Source of the DNA: Paenibacillus sp.
Lineage (GTDB): Bacteria; Bacillota; Bacilli; Paenibacillales; YIM-B00363
DNA length: 62,867 bases
Assembly: GCA_031181325.1 (NCBI GenBank)
Contig: JAPSKX010000004.1
Span: forward strand, 1-62,867
Reading direction: 5' to 3'
Positions 41,743 through 50,595 of this stretch are shown here, piece by piece. The translations under genes and the position numbers were made by a program. The first letter of the stretch is position 1, and each line of letters begins with the position of its first letter. Below the pieces are notes generated by a model. It saw only the letters and a list, made by a program, of their open reading frames with translations, made no database searches and had not been told where the DNA came from.

Positions 41743-42566
41743 ACGCATTTCGATACGCGCTGAACGCGTCGACATTGTTTCCGTTCCGACTGACGCTTCC
41801 CGAGCAGATTCGGGTCGCGGCGAAGGCGGGGTACGAAGGCATCGAGTTTTGGATGAGAGATGTAGACGCCTATGTCGAAGCAGGAGGGACGCTCGCCGAG
41901 CTGCGGCGTTGCGCCGCCGACGAGGGGGTCGCCTTCGCGAACGCGATCGCGTTCTGGAAGTGGGCGGATCTGGACGAGAAGGAGCGCGCCGGCGGGATGG
42001 AGCTCGCGGTTCGCGAGGCCGAGACGCTCGCCGAGCTCGGCTGCCCTTCCGCGGCGGCGCCGCCGTTCGGGACGGTCGAGGGCGTCTCGCTGGAGCGCGT
42101 CGCGGCATGCTACGGCGAGCTCGCCGGCCGCCTCCGGCCGATCGGCGTCGATCCGCTGCTGGAATTTTGGGGCCGGGCGAAGGCGCTCTCCCGCTTGGAG
42201 GAGGCGATCTACGTCGCCGACACAAGCGGCGTCGCCGACGCCAGGCTGCTCCTCGACCCGTTCCATATGTACACGGGCGGCAGCTCGACGGAGGCGCTAG
42301 CCGCCTTGGACGGCCGCCGCATCGGCATCGTGCACGTGAACGATTACCCGGCGAACCCGCCCCGGGAGACGATCCAGGATCGGGATCGGTGTTTTCCGGG
42401 GGAAGGCATCTTCGAAGGCGAACGGTTCGCCGCCGGGCTCCGCGATACGGGGTATCGCGGCTTCCTCTCCTTGGAGCTGTTCATCCCGGATTTCGGCGGC
42501 CGCACCGCCGTGGAGGTTGCAAGCCGCGGGCTAGAAGCCGTTAAGCGAGTGTATGGAGCCCAGTAA
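41739..42566 (+). CDS. Sugar phosphate isomerase/epimerase TIM barrel (3 of 3)
   Basis: TIM-barrel enzyme, 275 aa, coupled by overlap to the oxidoreductase before it. Blocks: AAKAGYEGIEFWMRD, LEFWGRAKALSR, LLLDPFHMYTGGSS, IGIVHVNDYPANPP and FLSLELFIPDFGG provide the Glu/Asp/His/Glu metal site. This form is closest to hydroxypyruvate-isomerase/inosose-isomerase-like proteins. It overlaps the MATE gene by 14 bp. Confidence 0.9.
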   Translation: MNAFRYALNASTLFPFRLTLPEQIRVAAKAGYEGIEFWMRDVDAYVEAGGTLAELRRCAADEGVAFANAIAFWKWADLDEKERAGGMELAVREAETLAELGCPSAAAPPFGTVEGVSLERVAACYGELAGRLRPIGVDPLLEFWGRAKALSRLEEAIYVADTSGVADARLLLDPFHMYTGGSSTEALAALDGRRIGIVHVNDYPANPPRETIQDRDRCFPGEGIFEGERFAAGLRDTGYRGFLSLELFIPDFGGRTAVEVASRGLEAVKRVYGAQ

Positions 42567-43932
42567 GAAGAAGGACGCATGGCGGTCGATGTCGCTCTTC
42601 GCGATCAGCTGGCCGATCTTCGTCGAATCGGCGCTGCAGATGCTGCTGCGGATCTCGGATACCTTCATGCTGAGCAAGGTGTCCGACGATGCGGTCGCGG
42701 CGGTCGGCGTCGCGACGCAGCTGCTGCTCTTCGCCGTGCTTCTCTTCAATGTCATCTCCTACGGCGCTTCCATCGTCATCTCGCAATACCTCGGCGCCGG
42801 GCGGGATCGCGAAGTCGCCCGGCTGACGGGCGCGTCGATCGGTCTTAACGCCTTGTTCGGCATCGTCGTCGGCGTCTCCGTCGCGGCCTTCAGCGGTCCG
42901 CTGCTCGGCATGTTCGGGCTGGAGCCCGCGCTGTTCCAGCTCGCGCAGCCGTTCCTATGGATCGCCGGCGGCGCGTTAGTCGTGCAGGCCGTGCTGTCCG
43001 CGGTCATCGCGGTCATCCAGGCGCACGGCTTCACGCGGAGCACGATGACGGTCACGCTCGGCATGAACGTCTTGAACGTCTGCGGCAATTACTTGGTCAT
43101 CTACGGTCCGTTCGGCTTCCCGAAGTTGGGCGTGCCGGGGGTCGCGATCTCGACGGTCGTCGCGCAATTGATCGGCTTAACGGTGAACTTATACGTATTG
43201 CGCAAACGGATCGGCGTGCGGCTCGACGCGGCCGCGCTCTTGCGTTGGAAGCGGGAGCACGTGCGCCGCGTGATCGGGGTCGGATTTCCTTCCTCGATCA
43301 ACAATGTATCCTACTCCGCGAGTCAGCTCGTTACGACCGGGTTCATTACGGCTCTGGGAGCGAGCATGCTGTCCACGAAAATTTACACGCAGAACATCAC
43401 ATTCTTGATTATCGTGTTGGTGGCGTCGATCGGACGGGGCGGGCAATTGATCGTCGGTCGAATCGTCGGCGCCGGCGAAGCCGAGGAGGCGTATCGCCGC
43501 GCGCTGCGGCACTTGGCCGTCAGCATGGGATTGACGCTGACGGCCGTTGCGTTGGTCGCGCTGTTCCGCGTTCCGCTGCTCCGATTGTTCACCCAAGACG
43601 CGTCGATCGTCGGATTGGGCGCGTCTTTGCTATTGCTGGGCTTCCTGCTGGAGCCGGGACGAAATTTCAACGTCGTCATGGAACGGTCGCTGCACGCCGC
43701 GGGCGATGCGCGGTTTACGATGTTCGCCGCCTTGACGGTGACATGGCTCGCCAGCGTGCCTCTGACCTATTTGCTCGGCGTGCATTGGGGGTACGGATTG
43801 TACGGCATGTGGATCGTCTTTATTTTCGACGAGTGGGCGCGCGGGCTCTTATTGTACTATCGGTGGAGAAGCCGAGCATGGCAGGGCAAATCGATCGTCG
43901 CCCGCGGCGGCGCCGCGGTCGGCCATCGATGA
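42553..43932 (+). CDS. MATE-family efflux transporter
   Basis: Twelve-helix antiporter of 459 aa that exports organic cations or other small molecules using Na+ or H+. Typical start WPIFVESALQMLLRISDTFM and the repeated MATE pattern (ISQYLGAGRDREVARL, PGVAISTVVAQLIGLTVNLY). The start lies within the end of the isomerase gene, with weak ribosome site, so expression probably depends on coupling. A drug exporter at the end of a sugar-oxidation operon suggests export of an unwanted aglycone or intermediate. Confidence 0.93.
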   Translation: MEPSKKKDAWRSMSLFAISWPIFVESALQMLLRISDTFMLSKVSDDAVAAVGVATQLLLFAVLLFNVISYGASIVISQYLGAGRDREVARLTGASIGLNALFGIVVGVSVAAFSGPLLGMFGLEPALFQLAQPFLWIAGGALVVQAVLSAVIAVIQAHGFTRSTMTVTLGMNVLNVCGNYLVIYGPFGFPKLGVPGVAISTVVAQLIGLTVNLYVLRKRIGVRLDAAALLRWKREHVRRVIGVGFPSSINNVSYSASQLVTTGFITALGASMLSTKIYTQNITFLIIVLVASIGRGGQLIVGRIVGAGEAEEAYRRALRHLAVSMGLTLTAVALVALFRVPLLRLFTQDASIVGLGASLLLLGFLLEPGRNFNVVMERSLHAAGDARFTMFAALTVTWLASVPLTYLLGVHWGYGLYGMWIVFIFDEWARGLLLYYRWRSRAWQGKSIVARGGAAVGHR

Positions 43933-43948
43933 GATGCGGAATATCGGG

Positions 43949-43985
43949 GAACTGCGGGACACTTCGTTCCGCAGTTCTTTTTCTT
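43949..43985 (+). terminator. Terminator after the MATE gene
   Basis: GAACTGCGG (43949-43957) and CCGCAGTTC (43969-43977) make a perfect 9-bp stem with an 11-nt loop, followed by TTTTTC. Confidence 0.9.
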
Positions 43986-44008
43986 TACCTCCTCTGAAGG
44001 ACGGTCCG

Positions 44009-44239
44009 ATGGATGCGATGGAAGAACTGATCGATCGAACGGTCATGTTCAATCGGAAGAAGCGGGCGGACCAAGAGGAAGTCGTCGTTATGGCGCGGTG
44101 GAGGTCCGTCGAGGATTGGAAAAACTGGGAGAAGAGCGACGCTCATATCCAAGGCCAACGGGACAATCGAGGGAAACCGCACCCCGACCACGTGATCAGC
44201 GTAACCGTGAATCTGTATGAAGTGAAAGCGGTAAAGAAG
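44009..44239 (+). pseudogene. Truncated antibiotic-biosynthesis-monooxygenase (ABM/HmoA-like) remnant
   Basis: The frame encodes MDAMEELIDRT, then EEVVVMARWRSVEDW, NWEKSDAHIQGQRDNRG and HVISVTVNLYEVKAV. The middle blocks are characteristic of heme-degrading/ABM monooxygenases. The first beta strand and the central FVR-type strand are missing, and no stop follows in frame until well inside the RNase J gene, while the next frame has TAG at 44248. I read it as a decayed gene with an N-terminal deletion and probable frameshift. It begins just after the MATE terminator. Confidence 0.6.
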
Positions 44240-44318
44240 GCAAATTGTAGGATATTATTGCGGCTCCGTGGGACGATAAGGAAGACAAGGCAAACAGCAA
44301 AGGAGCCGTCTTACCCAT

Positions 44319-45980
44319 ATGAATCCGAAGCTCTCTTTCTTCGCGCTGGGCGGCGTAGGCGAAATCGGCAAAAACATGTATGTCGTGCAATACGAGGACG
44401 ACTGGATCGTCATCGATTGCGGCTCGAAGTTTCCCGAAGACGACTTGCCGGGGGTCGACCTCGTCATCCCGGACGTCTCGTATCTCGTAGAAAACAAGGA
44501 TAAGGTCAAGGCGCTCATCTTGACGCATGGGCATGAAGATCACATCGGGGGCCTGCCCTATGTGCTCAAGCAGCTGAGCTTGCCGGTCTACGGCACGAAA
44601 TTCACCATGGGGCTCGTCCGAAGCAAGCTCGAAGAAGCCGGCATCTTGAATCGCACGCTTCTTCACGAAATTACGGAGCGAACCGAGCTGCGCATCGGCG
44701 GCTTCGACGTGTCCTTCTTCCGGGCGAGCCACAGCATTCCGGACTGCGTCGGCATCGTATTTAAGACCGAAGAGGGGACGATCGTGCATACCGGGGATTA
44801 CAAGTTCGACTTGTCCCCCGTTACCGAGGAAGCGGCGGATCTGCACCGGCTGGCGGAGATCGGGAAGAGCGGCGTGTTGGCGTTAGTGTCGGAGAGCACC
44901 AACGCGGAGCGCCCGGGCTTCACGCCGTCCGAGCGCAACGTCGGCCGGCACTTCGCGGAGGTGTTCCAGAGCGCTCGCGGGAAAGTCGTGGTGGCGACGT
45001 TCGCTTCCAACGTACACCGCCTTCAGCAGGTGATCGACGCCGCCTTCGCGAGCGAACGCAAGATCGCCTTGCTCGGGAGGAGCATGGTGAACGTCGTGCG
45101 GATCGCTTCGGAGCTCGGGTATTTGCAAATTCCCGACCGGCTCTTGATCGAACCGGCGGAAGTCATGAATCTGCCGCCGGATCGCGTGGCGCTCCTGTGC
45201 ACCGGCAGCCAAGGGGAACCGACCGCGGCCTTGGCGCGCCTCGCGAGAAACAGCTTCCGGCAAGTCGAGATCGCCCCGGGAGACACCGTGATCCTGTCCG
45301 CGACGGCGATTCCGGGCAACGAGAAGACGTTATCCCGCATCATCGACGACTTGTTCAAGCTCGGGGCGAAGGTGATCTACGGGTCCGGTTCCCAAACGGG
45401 CATGCACGTGTCCGGCCACGGCAGCCAAGAAGAGCTGAAGCTGATGATTCATCTCATGCGCCCGAAGTACGTCATTCCGGTGCATGGAGAATACCGCATG
45501 CTGTATCAGCATCGCTTGTTGGCCGAAGCGGTGGGCGTCGAGCAAGACCGTATCTTGATCGTGGAAAACGGGGACGTCGTCGGGTTCCGCGACGGAGCCG
45601 CCGAGGTAACGGGCAAGGTGCAGGCCGGACCGACGCTCGTGGACGGCTTAGGCATCGGGGACGTCGGCAATCTGGTGCTCCGGGACCGGAGATCGTTGTC
45701 GCAGGACGGGATCTTGATCATCGTCGTTACGCTGCATAAGTCGCAAGGCACGCTCCTGTCCGGCCCGGACCTCGTCACGCGAGGCTTCGTCTATTCGCGG
45801 GAGTCCGGCGGCTTGCTGTCGGAGGCGACCGACATCGCGGCCCGTACGATTCGGGATATGGGGGAGGAGACGAGAAACCGGAACGCGGTAAAGCAAAAGC
45901 TGAAGGACAATGTGGGACGCTTCCTCTACGAGCACACCCAACGCAGGCCGATGATTCTTCCGATTCTGGTGGAAGTGTAG
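44319..45980 (+). CDS. rnj: Ribonuclease J
   Basis: Metallo-beta-lactamase/beta-CASP ribonuclease of 553 aa with endonuclease and 5'-3' exonuclease action in mRNA decay and rRNA maturation. Motifs: ALGGVGEIGKNMY at the start, zinc site THGHEDHIGGLP (69-80; His70, His72, Asp74, His75), HTGDYKFD, the beta-CASP blocks STNAERPGFTPSE and CTGSQGEPTAAL, VHGEYRML, and a C-terminal domain. Genomes of this group carry two paralogues (J1/J2); I cannot tell which this is. AAGGAG lies 12 bp before ATG 44319. A bidirectional hairpin follows. Confidence 0.95.
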   Translation: MNPKLSFFALGGVGEIGKNMYVVQYEDDWIVIDCGSKFPEDDLPGVDLVIPDVSYLVENKDKVKALILTHGHEDHIGGLPYVLKQLSLPVYGTKFTMGLVRSKLEEAGILNRTLLHEITERTELRIGGFDVSFFRASHSIPDCVGIVFKTEEGTIVHTGDYKFDLSPVTEEAADLHRLAEIGKSGVLALVSESTNAERPGFTPSERNVGRHFAEVFQSARGKVVVATFASNVHRLQQVIDAAFASERKIALLGRSMVNVVRIASELGYLQIPDRLLIEPAEVMNLPPDRVALLCTGSQGEPTAALARLARNSFRQVEIAPGDTVILSATAIPGNEKTLSRIIDDLFKLGAKVIYGSGSQTGMHVSGHGSQEELKLMIHLMRPKYVIPVHGEYRMLYQHRLLAEAVGVEQDRILIVENGDVVGFRDGAAEVTGKVQAGPTLVDGLGIGDVGNLVLRDRRSLSQDGILIIVVTLHKSQGTLLSGPDLVTRGFVYSRESGGLLSEATDIAARTIRDMGEETRNRNAVKQKLKDNVGRFLYEHTQRRPMILPILVEV

Positions 45981-45995
45981 CGCGGCAGCGCAAAG

Positions 45996-46039
45996 AAGAA
46001 GAGCATGAGCTCGGGTTCGTACCGGCTCATGCTCTTCTT
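45996..46039. terminator. Bidirectional terminator between RNase J and convergent membrane gene
   Basis: AAGAAGAGCATGAGC (45996-46010) and GCTCATGCTCTTCTT (46025-46039) form a perfect 15-bp stem with 14-nt loop. The A/T ends give T tracts for both converging transcripts. Confidence 0.88.
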
Positions 46040-46041
46040 GG

Positions 46042-46530
46042 TTAGGCGGTAGGCTCCTCGTCGACCGGGAAAGCGATCTCCAACGTGCAGTACGCGTCGG
46101 CGCCCGAGGATATTTTCTTGATTCGGCCGCGGGCGGGCGTGTCCGACTTGAACGTATCCGCATATTGCTCCGCGTAGAAGGGGGCGATCAAGCCGATCTG
46201 CCCGAATTTCGTCCAAACCTCCAGCCGGTTCTCGTGCCCCGGCGCTGGATTATACTTCACGGTGACCTCGTCCCCGCGGTAGCACTTATTGAAGATCGCT
46301 TGGCGATCGGTGCCGTCCTCGTTCTGTCCCTCGAGGTCGTAGAGCTCGAAGTCGCGGTATTCTACGCCCTGCTCTTCTTCCTCCCCCGGACGGGCTTGTT
46401 CGCGCCGATGCTGCCTGTACTTCCGAAACAGTGCCAGCAGGATGATATACAACAAGAAGAGCGACCAATGCACGATAAGCAGCGCCAGTCCAAGCAAGAT
46501 TTTGACGATCCACTTCACTACATTCCACAT
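46042..46530 (-). CDS. Small membrane-anchored protein of unknown function
   Basis: Protein of 162 aa. Residues 4-37 are strongly hydrophobic (WIVKILLGLALLIVHWSLFL, then YIILLALF), likely one or two membrane helices. A basic stretch RKYRQHRREQARP and a Glu run follow. The C-terminal 100 residues are a soluble beta-rich domain (FELYDLEGQNEDG, VTVKYNPAPGHENRLEVWTK). No family recognised. GGGGAGG is upstream. It is 5 bp downstream of the phosphoesterase gene and surely co-transcribed. Confidence 0.8.
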   Translation of the reverse strand: MWNVVKWIVKILLGLALLIVHWSLFLLYIILLALFRKYRQHRREQARPGEEEEQGVEYRDFELYDLEGQNEDGTDRQAIFNKCYRGDEVTVKYNPAPGHENRLEVWTKFGQIGLIAPFYAEQYADTFKSDTPARGRIKKISSGADAYCTLEIAFPVDEEPTA

Positions 46531-46535
46531 GACGA

Positions 46536-47669
46536 TTAAGCGCCTCCCCTATTATCGCTCGAATGGCTTTCATTCCCGAACGTGACGTCGATGCGAACGA
46601 TCTCCGATCTCGTCCCGATGCGGATCGGCGGTCCCCAGAAGCCGTATCCGGACGTGACGATCGCATGCATCGTCCCCTTGCGCAAATATCCCCAATCCAG
46701 CTCGTACAGTCGCTGCGTGATCAGGTGTCCCGGGGCGACCTGACCGCGATGCGTATGCCCGGACACCATCAAGTCGATGCCGGCCCGCTCCGCGACGTCG
46801 AGCTCGTACGGCTGATGCTCGAGCAGGATCGACGGCATCGAACGGTCGACGTTCGCCGTCAACTCGGCGAGCGGAAGCCGATTCGCTTCGGAGCGGTCCT
46901 TGCGGCCGATCAGCGCCAAGGCGTCGCCGACGACGGCGACTTCGTCGTACAGCACCGTGATGCCGCCCCGCTCGATCGCCTCGACGATATCTTGCGCCGG
47001 CCCCTCGTACTTGTCGTGATTGCCGAGCGATGCGTATACGCCTAGCGGTGCAACGATGCCGCGCAAGAGATCGGGAATGCCTTGCTCGACGTACGGCCGA
47101 ATCGCATCGTCGAGGATGTCGCCGGGGAAGAGCACGAGGTCGGGCCGCATCGCGTTGATTTCCTCGACCATCCGCTTGGCGTGATCTCTGCCGGACAACG
47201 GCCCGAAGTGCATATCCGCGGCCATCGCGATCGTCATGGCGTCGGCATGCGGATTCGGCTTGTCGATATGCACCTCGTACGTGCGAACGACCGGGCTGTA
47301 GGCGTTGAACGTGCCGTATGCGAGGAAGCCCGCCACGACGAGCAGCGCGACGACGCCGGACGCCTTCTCGACGCGGTGCCGCGGAAGGCGCGTGAGCCGC
47401 AGCAGCAGAACGGTAATTTGCACGAGCGGCAGCACCAGCAGCAGCAAGGAAAACAAGGCCATCCAATAGGCGCCGACGACCTGAAGCACGATATTCTCGA
47501 ACCATTGGCCGAGGAGGAAGGCGCCGGCGAGGACGCTTAGGACGGCGATATATAACATCTTCAGCGCGGTCGAGCGTTTGGGACTCAGCCAGCGCCAGCC
47601 GCTCCACCCGATGTAATACACGAGCGCTGCGTACAGCAACAAGAATACGATTCCGATAAGCAGGTGCAT
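46536..47669 (-). CDS. Membrane-anchored calcineurin-like metallophosphoesterase
   Basis: Protein of 377 aa. About four hydrophobic helices fill the first 130 residues, then a phosphoesterase domain: AADMHFGPLSGRDH (DxH), LFPGDILDDA (GD), SLGNHDKYEG (GNHD), LEHQP and SGHTHRGQV. It resembles YkuE/UDP-diacylglucosamine-hydrolase-like proteins and likely hydrolyses a phosphoester at the membrane face. ATG 47669 is behind AGGAG. The cotranscribed small membrane protein may be its partner. Confidence 0.92.
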   Translation of the reverse strand: MHLLIGIVFLLLYAALVYYIGWSGWRWLSPKRSTALKMLYIAVLSVLAGAFLLGQWFENIVLQVVGAYWMALFSLLLLVLPLVQITVLLLRLTRLPRHRVEKASGVVALLVVAGFLAYGTFNAYSPVVRTYEVHIDKPNPHADAMTIAMAADMHFGPLSGRDHAKRMVEEINAMRPDLVLFPGDILDDAIRPYVEQGIPDLLRGIVAPLGVYASLGNHDKYEGPAQDIVEAIERGGITVLYDEVAVVGDALALIGRKDRSEANRLPLAELTANVDRSMPSILLEHQPYELDVAERAGIDLMVSGHTHRGQVAPGHLITQRLYELDWGYLRKGTMHAIVTSGYGFWGPPIRIGTRSEIVRIDVTFGNESHSSDNRGGA

Positions 47670-47807
47670 AACTTCTCCTGGTGAGCGTATTTTCGGACGA
47701 TTACTTCTATCCTACCGAATTCGGGAGGTTGTGGGCAACCCGACGGCGAAAATCGTTTATAATGTAAAAAATGAGTTGCGCAAGACTTCATAAGAGGGTG
47801 CCCATTC

Positions 47808-50411
47808 ATGACGACCGAACGAATCCCGAACCATTCGCTGCTCTTGTCGAAGCTGCATCGACCGCAGGCGTTGGAGCCCGTCGTACCTCGTCCGCGGCTC
47901 GTCGAACGGCTGAACGAGGGGATGAAGGCCAGAGCGACGCTGCTGACGGCCCCGGCAGGCTACGGCAAATCCACGCTCGTCAGCCAGTGGGCTGCGCAGC
48001 TTCGCGTTCCGGTCGGGTGGCTGTCGCTCGACGAGAAGGATAACGACCTGAATCGATTTTGGAACTATGCGCTTGCGGCCTACGCACAGGCGGCAGGGGC
48101 CGTATCGGAGTCGGTTCGAGCCGCCGTCTCGACGCTGCGGCCCGGGCAATACGAGCCCTTCCTCGTGGCGCTGCTCAACGAGGCGAGCGGGCTGCGGGAG
48201 AGGGTCGTCCTCGTCCTGGACGACTGGCACGTCATCGACGACGAGGATATCGCTGCATCCGTCTCCTACTTCATTGAGTACTTGCCTCCCTCGATGCATC
48301 TGATCCTCGCGAGCCGGAACGCGCCGACGTTCCCCAAGGCGAGGTGGTATAGCCGCGATTGGGTGCGGGATCTTCGCGTCGAGCAGATGCGCTTCGATCT
48401 TAGGGAAACCGTGGATTACTTCCGTCTCGTCGCGAAGCGGGAGATGTCGAGGGAACAGGTGGAATCGTATCTGCAGCGAACGGAAGGCTGGGTGACCGGA
48501 CTCAAGCTGATCTCCTACGCGCTGCGGGATGACCGACGTCCGGCCGGGCTGCCGCGCCCCGAGACGCAGGGGAGCGAGCGCGTCGAGCAATACTTGTTGG
48601 AAGAGGTGTTCGAAGGACTGGACAAGGCGACGCGCGCCTTCTTAACCGATGTGTCGGTGCTGCAGCGGATGACCGGCGCGCTGTGCGAGACGGTCGCCGG
48701 CCCCGGCGGCGCGGAGCGGCTGGCGGAGCTGGCTTCCCTTCGCCTGTTCCTCGTTCCGCTCGACGAGCGGAACGAGTGGTACCGATTCCATCATCTGTTC
48801 GGCGAATTTCTGCGGAACCGGCTGCGGAAGCTCCATCCGGAGCGGACCGCGGCGCTGTACGGCAAGGCGGCGGCCTGGTGCGAAGAGCAGGCGCTGCTGG
48901 AAGAGGCGGTGGACTATTATTTGGCGGGGCGATGCTACGAGGATGCGATCCGACTGCTCGAGCAGATGAAGAGCATGATGGTGCGGAGAGAGTTTTCGGC
49001 ATTGAACGTGTGGCTGTCAGCCATACCGGAGCCGTTGCTGCAGCGGCACCCTTTCCTCTATTTCTCATATATCTATTCCTTGCTCTGGAGCGGCGAGCTG
49101 GAGCTCGCCGAGCGGCATCTGCAGCGGGCGGAGCAGTATATCCGAACGGCTTCCGCCGAGTGGACCGAAGCGCAAGCGAATCGATATTTGGGAGATTTGT
49201 ATTACATTCGGAATTTTCAAGCGACGCAATACGAGATGGATATGGTCAAAGGGCTCCATTACATTCGCCTGTCCTTGCGGCACCGTCCCGAGGGGACGGA
49301 TCTGCTGTTCGGGTCGCCGCAGACGCCGCTCGTTCCGACGGTGTACCGTTCGTACAACGGGAAGCGGGGGACGCATCTGCCGAGGGGGCTGGCGGACGAC
49401 TTCTTCCGAAATATGATCGAATTCATGACGTTGATGGGGCTGCAGCATTCGGTGGTGGTCTGCTATGGAGAATTGCTATACGAGCGTAACGAGCTGGACG
49501 AAGCGGAGCGGCAGCTGAAGCTGGCGCTGCAGGACGCGGACCGGCTGCGTTATCAGGCGGAGAAGGTTTACGTACCCGCCTATTTCCTCTTGTCGCGGAT
49601 CGCGAAGGCGAGGAAGGATCGGCCGCAAGCGGAACGATGGCTCGAGGAAGCCGGCCGGCGGGCGCTGGTAGAAGGGGCGGAGGAAGCGCTGTCGCTTGTA
49701 GAGGCGGAGTTTGCGGCGCTGCGACTGGACGAGGGGGATACGGCGGCCGCGTCGGCGTGGAGGGAGCGTTACAAGCTGTCCGAGGACGACCCCGTCTCGG
49801 TCTATCAGCTTTACGTATATATATTCCTTGCCAAGATACTGCTTGCGGGAGGGGCATGGCGTGAAGCGTGGGCGCTGACGGAGAAGCTGCACTCGATCGC
49901 GGTGAAGGGGCACCGCCCGATGGACGCCCTGGAGATCGAAGCGTTGCAGGCGATGATTTTATCGGCGGAGGGCAAGCCGGAGCAAGCGCTGCTGAAGCTG
50001 GAGCAGGCGCTAGCTTATGCGGAGCCGGACGATTATGTGCGGGTGTTCGTCGATAAGGGGGCGCCGATCGCGGCGCTGCTGACCGCATACGTTCAACAGC
50101 GGCAGCGGGGCAACTTGCGCGACAAGCAAGGGCCGACGCTCGGCTACGTTCGGAAGCTGTTAGCTTGCTTCGGCGGCGAGGCCGCTCTCCCGTCGGAACG
50201 GGCGGCGGGCTCGCTGGAGGCGCTGCTTACGCCGCGCGAGCTGACGATCTTCCGTTGCATGGAAGACGGGATGGACAACGGGGCGATCGCCGCGGCGCTC
50301 GGGATCGGGATGGGGACCGTGAAGACGCATATCAACCATATCTACAGTAAGCTGCAAGCGACGAATCGGGTGGAAGCGATCAACGAAGGGAAGAAGCGGC
50401 TCCGGCTCTAA
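47808..50411 (+). CDS. MalT/LuxR-family (STAND) ATP-dependent transcriptional regulator
   Basis: Signal-integrating activator of 867 aa. N-terminal STAND ATPase: Walker A LTAPAGYGKSTLVSQW near 50, Walker B region VVLVLDDWHVIDDEDI, then LILASR. The central part is TPR-like helical repeats, and the C-terminus has a LuxR helix-turn-helix (LTPRELTIFRCMEDGMDNGA, then GIGMGTVKTHINHIYSKL). ATP plus an inducer usually lets such proteins oligomerise and activate. A TATAAT -10 lies 50 bp before the start (47756-47761). No target is evident from neighbours; it ends in the terminator at 50430-50456. Confidence 0.93.
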   Translation: MTTERIPNHSLLLSKLHRPQALEPVVPRPRLVERLNEGMKARATLLTAPAGYGKSTLVSQWAAQLRVPVGWLSLDEKDNDLNRFWNYALAAYAQAAGAVSESVRAAVSTLRPGQYEPFLVALLNEASGLRERVVLVLDDWHVIDDEDIAASVSYFIEYLPPSMHLILASRNAPTFPKARWYSRDWVRDLRVEQMRFDLRETVDYFRLVAKREMSREQVESYLQRTEGWVTGLKLISYALRDDRRPAGLPRPETQGSERVEQYLLEEVFEGLDKATRAFLTDVSVLQRMTGALCETVAGPGGAERLAELASLRLFLVPLDERNEWYRFHHLFGEFLRNRLRKLHPERTAALYGKAAAWCEEQALLEEAVDYYLAGRCYEDAIRLLEQMKSMMVRREFSALNVWLSAIPEPLLQRHPFLYFSYIYSLLWSGELELAERHLQRAEQYIRTASAEWTEAQANRYLGDLYYIRNFQATQYEMDMVKGLHYIRLSLRHRPEGTDLLFGSPQTPLVPTVYRSYNGKRGTHLPRGLADDFFRNMIEFMTLMGLQHSVVVCYGELLYERNELDEAERQLKLALQDADRLRYQAEKVYVPAYFLLSRIAKARKDRPQAERWLEEAGRRALVEGAEEALSLVEAEFAALRLDEGDTAAASAWRERYKLSEDDPVSVYQLYVYIFLAKILLAGGAWREAWALTEKLHSIAVKGHRPMDALEIEALQAMILSAEGKPEQALLKLEQALAYAEPDDYVRVFVDKGAPIAALLTAYVQQRQRGNLRDKQGPTLGYVRKLLACFGGEAALPSERAAGSLEALLTPRELTIFRCMEDGMDNGAIAAALGIGMGTVKTHINHIYSKLQATNRVEAINEGKKRLRL

Positions 50412-50429
50412 CAAGCGAATAAAGACGAG

Positions 50430-50456
50430 AAGCAGCTTCCTTGCGGAGCTGCTTTT
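50430..50456 (+). terminator. Terminator after the MalT-type regulator
   Basis: AAGCAGCT (50430-50437) and AGCTGCTT (50447-50454) pair over 8 bp, followed by a short T tract. Confidence 0.8.
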
Positions 50457-50494
50457 CCGCGTGCGCCGCGAAGCTGCGAAAGAGAACAGAGCTA

Positions 50495-50543
50495 TTGCAT
50501 CGGACGGCAAAGGGGTGTATAGTAAAAATAACTCAAATTTGAG
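50495..50543 (+). promoter_or_regulatory. Promoter and MhqR/YodB-type operator of mhqO-mhqD
   Basis: TTGCAT (50495-50500), 17-bp spacer and TATAGT (50518-50523) form the promoter. CTCAAATTTGAG (50532-50543) is a perfect 12-bp palindrome at the start of transcription, extended as ACTC...GAGAT; it resembles the ATCTCGAATTCGAGAT-type box bound by quinone-sensing MhqR in Bacillus. That repressor is not encoded in the window. Confidence 0.65.
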
Positions 50544-50595
50544 ATAATAGACGTGCCGATCGATGGCAACGATAACGGGAACGGAGGTTTTCGCG

